Below are positions 62,533 to 64,000 of a stretch of DNA of 64,000 bases, one piece after another. The notes beneath the pieces were generated by a model, which was not told the origin of the DNA, searched no databases, and worked only from the letters and a program-made list of their open reading frames with translations. Source of the stretch: Clostridiaceae bacterium M8S5 (GTDB lineage: Bacteria > Bacillota > Clostridia > Tissierellales > MCWD3); contig CP118523.1 in NCBI GenBank assembly GCA_029227815.1, positions 992,001-1,056,000 of the forward strand, read 5' to 3'. The position numbers and the translations under genes were made by a program. Each line of letters opens with the position of its first letter. The stretch's first letter is position 1.

Positions 62533-63477
62533 ATGAACTGTCACAAAGGCAAATTACTTATGGAGAATATGGAGAAAATAATAACAGGTAAAAAAGAGGT
62601 AATAAAGTATGTAGTAATAAGCTTATTAAGTCGAGGTCATGTGTTGATAGAAGATGTTCCAGGAGTAGGAAAGACAACATTAGTAAAAGCATTGGCGAGA
62701 TCAATAGAATCTGATTTTAAAAGGATTCAATTCACACCAGATTTATTACCATCAGATATAATAGGTATTTCAATTTATGATAAAAACACACAAGAATTCA
62801 GATTTGTAAAAGGGCCGATATTTGGTAGTGTTATATTAGCAGATGAAATCAACAGAACATCACCAAAAACTCAATCAAGTCTTTTAGAATGTATGGGAGA
62901 GAAAAAAATAACAGTAGATGGAGATATATTTGAGATGAAAGAGCCGTTCATAATATTAGCAACACAAAATCCGATAGAATATGAAGGAACATTTCCTCTT
63001 CCAGAAGCTCAATTAGACAGATTTTTAATGAAGATAACTATTGGATATCCAGATAAATTTAGTGAGGTTACAATATTAGAAAAGTTTCATAATAGTGATC
63101 CATTATTAGATTTACAATCGGTGGTAAGTAGCCAAGATATTGTAGAAATGCAAAATGAAGTAGATGATGTACATGTAGATGATAAAATATATGACTATAT
63201 AGTTAATATAATAAATGAAACTAGAAATGATACAAATATAAGATTAGGGGTAAGTCCAAGAGGAGGAATAGCGTTGTTAAAGGCTTCTAAAGCTATTGCT
63301 TATTTAAATGACAGAGATTATGTATTGCCTGATGACGTCAAAGAACTTGCAGTACCAGTGCTAAATCATAGAATCATGTTAACACACGAAGCTAGAGTAA
63401 TGAACCTTACTAAAGAAGATTGTATAAAAGATATAATCTTTAAAGTGAAAATTCCTGTGGTGAGCAACAATGACTAA
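62533..63477 (+). CDS. MoxR-family AAA+ ATPase
   Basis: A 314-residue AAA+ protein. It has Walker A DVPGVGKTTLVKAL near residue 42, Walker B ILADEINRTSPKTQSSLLEC near 105, sensor 1 ILATQNPIEYEGTFPLPEAQ near 145, and the C-terminal GVSPRGGIALLKASKAIAYL. MoxR proteins act as chaperones for proteins with VWA domains and normally precede a DUF58 gene, which is the case here. AGGAGGGG precedes the ATG, and the next gene overlaps by eight bases. Confidence 0.94.
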   Translation: MNCHKGKLLMENMEKIITGKKEVIKYVVISLLSRGHVLIEDVPGVGKTTLVKALARSIESDFKRIQFTPDLLPSDIIGISIYDKNTQEFRFVKGPIFGSVILADEINRTSPKTQSSLLECMGEKKITVDGDIFEMKEPFIILATQNPIEYEGTFPLPEAQLDRFLMKITIGYPDKFSEVTILEKFHNSDPLLDLQSVVSSQDIVEMQNEVDDVHVDDKIYDYIVNIINETRNDTNIRLGVSPRGGIALLKASKAIAYLNDRDYVLPDDVKELAVPVLNHRIMLTHEARVMNLTKEDCIKDIIFKVKIPVVSNND

Positions 63478-64000
63478 AAAAGTATTGTATATATGTATTG
63501 CAATAATAAATTTGTTATTAGCACTACTAGTAGGGGGAAGATTTTCATACTTTATGTTTTTGTTAACAATTTCTATATATTTGTATGCAAAGATATCAAC
63601 ATACTTTATCAGAAAAAATTTGATAGTAAATTTTTGGATAGACAATACTTGTATTAACAAGGAAGATACAGTAGTAATAGATTACAATGTATATAACTCA
63701 TCTATATTTCCAATCCCATTTATGATAGTATCAGACGAAATACCTAAAAGATTATCAAGGATAGCAAGTAAAAACGAAATATACCAAGCAAACCCTTTTG
63801 AGACAACAATAATTAGCAGAGAAATAGTATCAGAGCATAGAGGGCAATATGACTTAAGTGAATTAAAACTGAAAATAGGGGATGTATTTGGTTTAGTAAA
63901 ACGAGAAGTTATATTGAGAGATCCAATAAAATTGAAGGTTTATCCTAAAATATACCCATTAGAAGAATACAAAATAGACATGGTAAAGTCTTTCGGCAAA
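63470..64000 (+). CDS. DUF58 membrane protein, N-terminal part (runs off window)
   Basis: The frame is open to base 64000, with 177 codons visible. Two hydrophobic helices (residues ~5-50) precede an extracytoplasmic beta domain with NSSIFPIPFMIVSDEIP and IISREIVSEHRGQYDLSELK, then IGDVFGLVKRE and VYPKIYPL. This is the regular DUF58 N-terminal layout; the VWA-like part would follow beyond the window. ATG overlaps the moxR stop. It is probably followed by a transglutaminase gene as in other genomes, which cannot be seen. Confidence 0.88.
   Translation, partial: MTKKVLYICIAIINLLLALLVGGRFSYFMFLLTISIYLYAKISTYFIRKNLIVNFWIDNTCINKEDTVVIDYNVYNSSIFPIPFMIVSDEIPKRLSRIASKNEIYQANPFETTIISREIVSEHRGQYDLSELKLKIGDVFGLVKREVILRDPIKLKVYPKIYPLEEYKIDMVKSFGK

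Noticed and set aside
1-64000. tRNA, rRNA or integration into a tRNA gene
   Set aside because: No cloverleaf, CCA-end T-arm pattern or rRNA segment was seen at either edge of the island or elsewhere; a tRNAscan/Infernal run would settle it.

Overview
The window is AT-rich (my estimate is roughly 30% G+C, not computed) with AGGAGG-type ribosome sites and frequent TTG/GTG starts. It looks like the chromosome of an anaerobic, low-GC, Gram-positive Clostridia-type bacterium. Supporting markers are a 2-hydroxyacyl-CoA dehydratase/activase pair, a meso-DAP-type MurE, an S-layer-homology protein, RodA, YhaO/YhaN, a VanW-family protein and a TcdE-like holin. I cannot name the genus. I saw no tRNA, rRNA or CRISPR array.

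0-5.1 kb: a tight operon holds a 2-hydroxyacyl-CoA dehydratase-family protein, its activase, and queD, queE, folE and queC (preQ0 synthesis). It is followed by three tandem copies of a small Cys-containing peptide gene, each with its own terminator. Copies 2 and 3 are preceded by decayed copies of the queC 3' end, so the array grew by tandem duplication that included the queC tail. queG, the last queuosine step, lies at 31.5 kb.

5.2-9.7 kb: a PadR regulator, a DUF1700 membrane protein, a phosphotransferase and two DUF4097 surface proteins. 9.9-14.6 kb: two secreted, possibly lipid-directed proteins, one PI-PLC-like and one class-3 lipase-like protein whose nucleophile Ser is replaced by Gly. 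15-25.6 kb: XRE regulator, an ABC export operon, a C_GCAxxG_C_C protein, an acidic coiled-coil protein that appears to start at AUU, murE, and yhaO/yhaN behind a probable LexA box. 25.7-36.98 kb: housekeeping genes (COG1768 phosphoesterase, CYTH, GNAT, SLH protein, rodA, nfo, queG, kbl, a secreted 5'-nucleotidase with LysM, DUF503, nth) and an IS200 relic.

37.6-54.8 kb: a phage-tail-only island, the most interesting part of the window. The leftward cluster runs: sigma-like activator, a small protein, tail-completion-like protein, tail tube, chaperone G and frameshifted GT, a 1431-residue tape measure, four fibre/receptor-type proteins, hub-type proteins, DUF2577, and two holin-like proteins. 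No terminase, portal, protease, capsid, sheath or endolysin is present. Rightward lie a diverged tyrosine recombinase and a two-gene operon ending in a TcdR/UviA-size sigma factor. The promoter of that operon carries a perfect Gram-positive LexA box. The layout suggests DNA damage -> LexA release -> sigma factor -> tail particle -> holin release, that is, a non-contractile tailocin-like system. The island and its right flank carry a family of long palindromic repeats, one of them inside the tail operon.

55.7-64 kb: a long FtsA-like ATPase, a VanW-family protein, DUF2225, ogt, an LCAT/PGAP1-like hydrolase, a second PadR regulator, and a MoxR-DUF58 pair cut by the window end.
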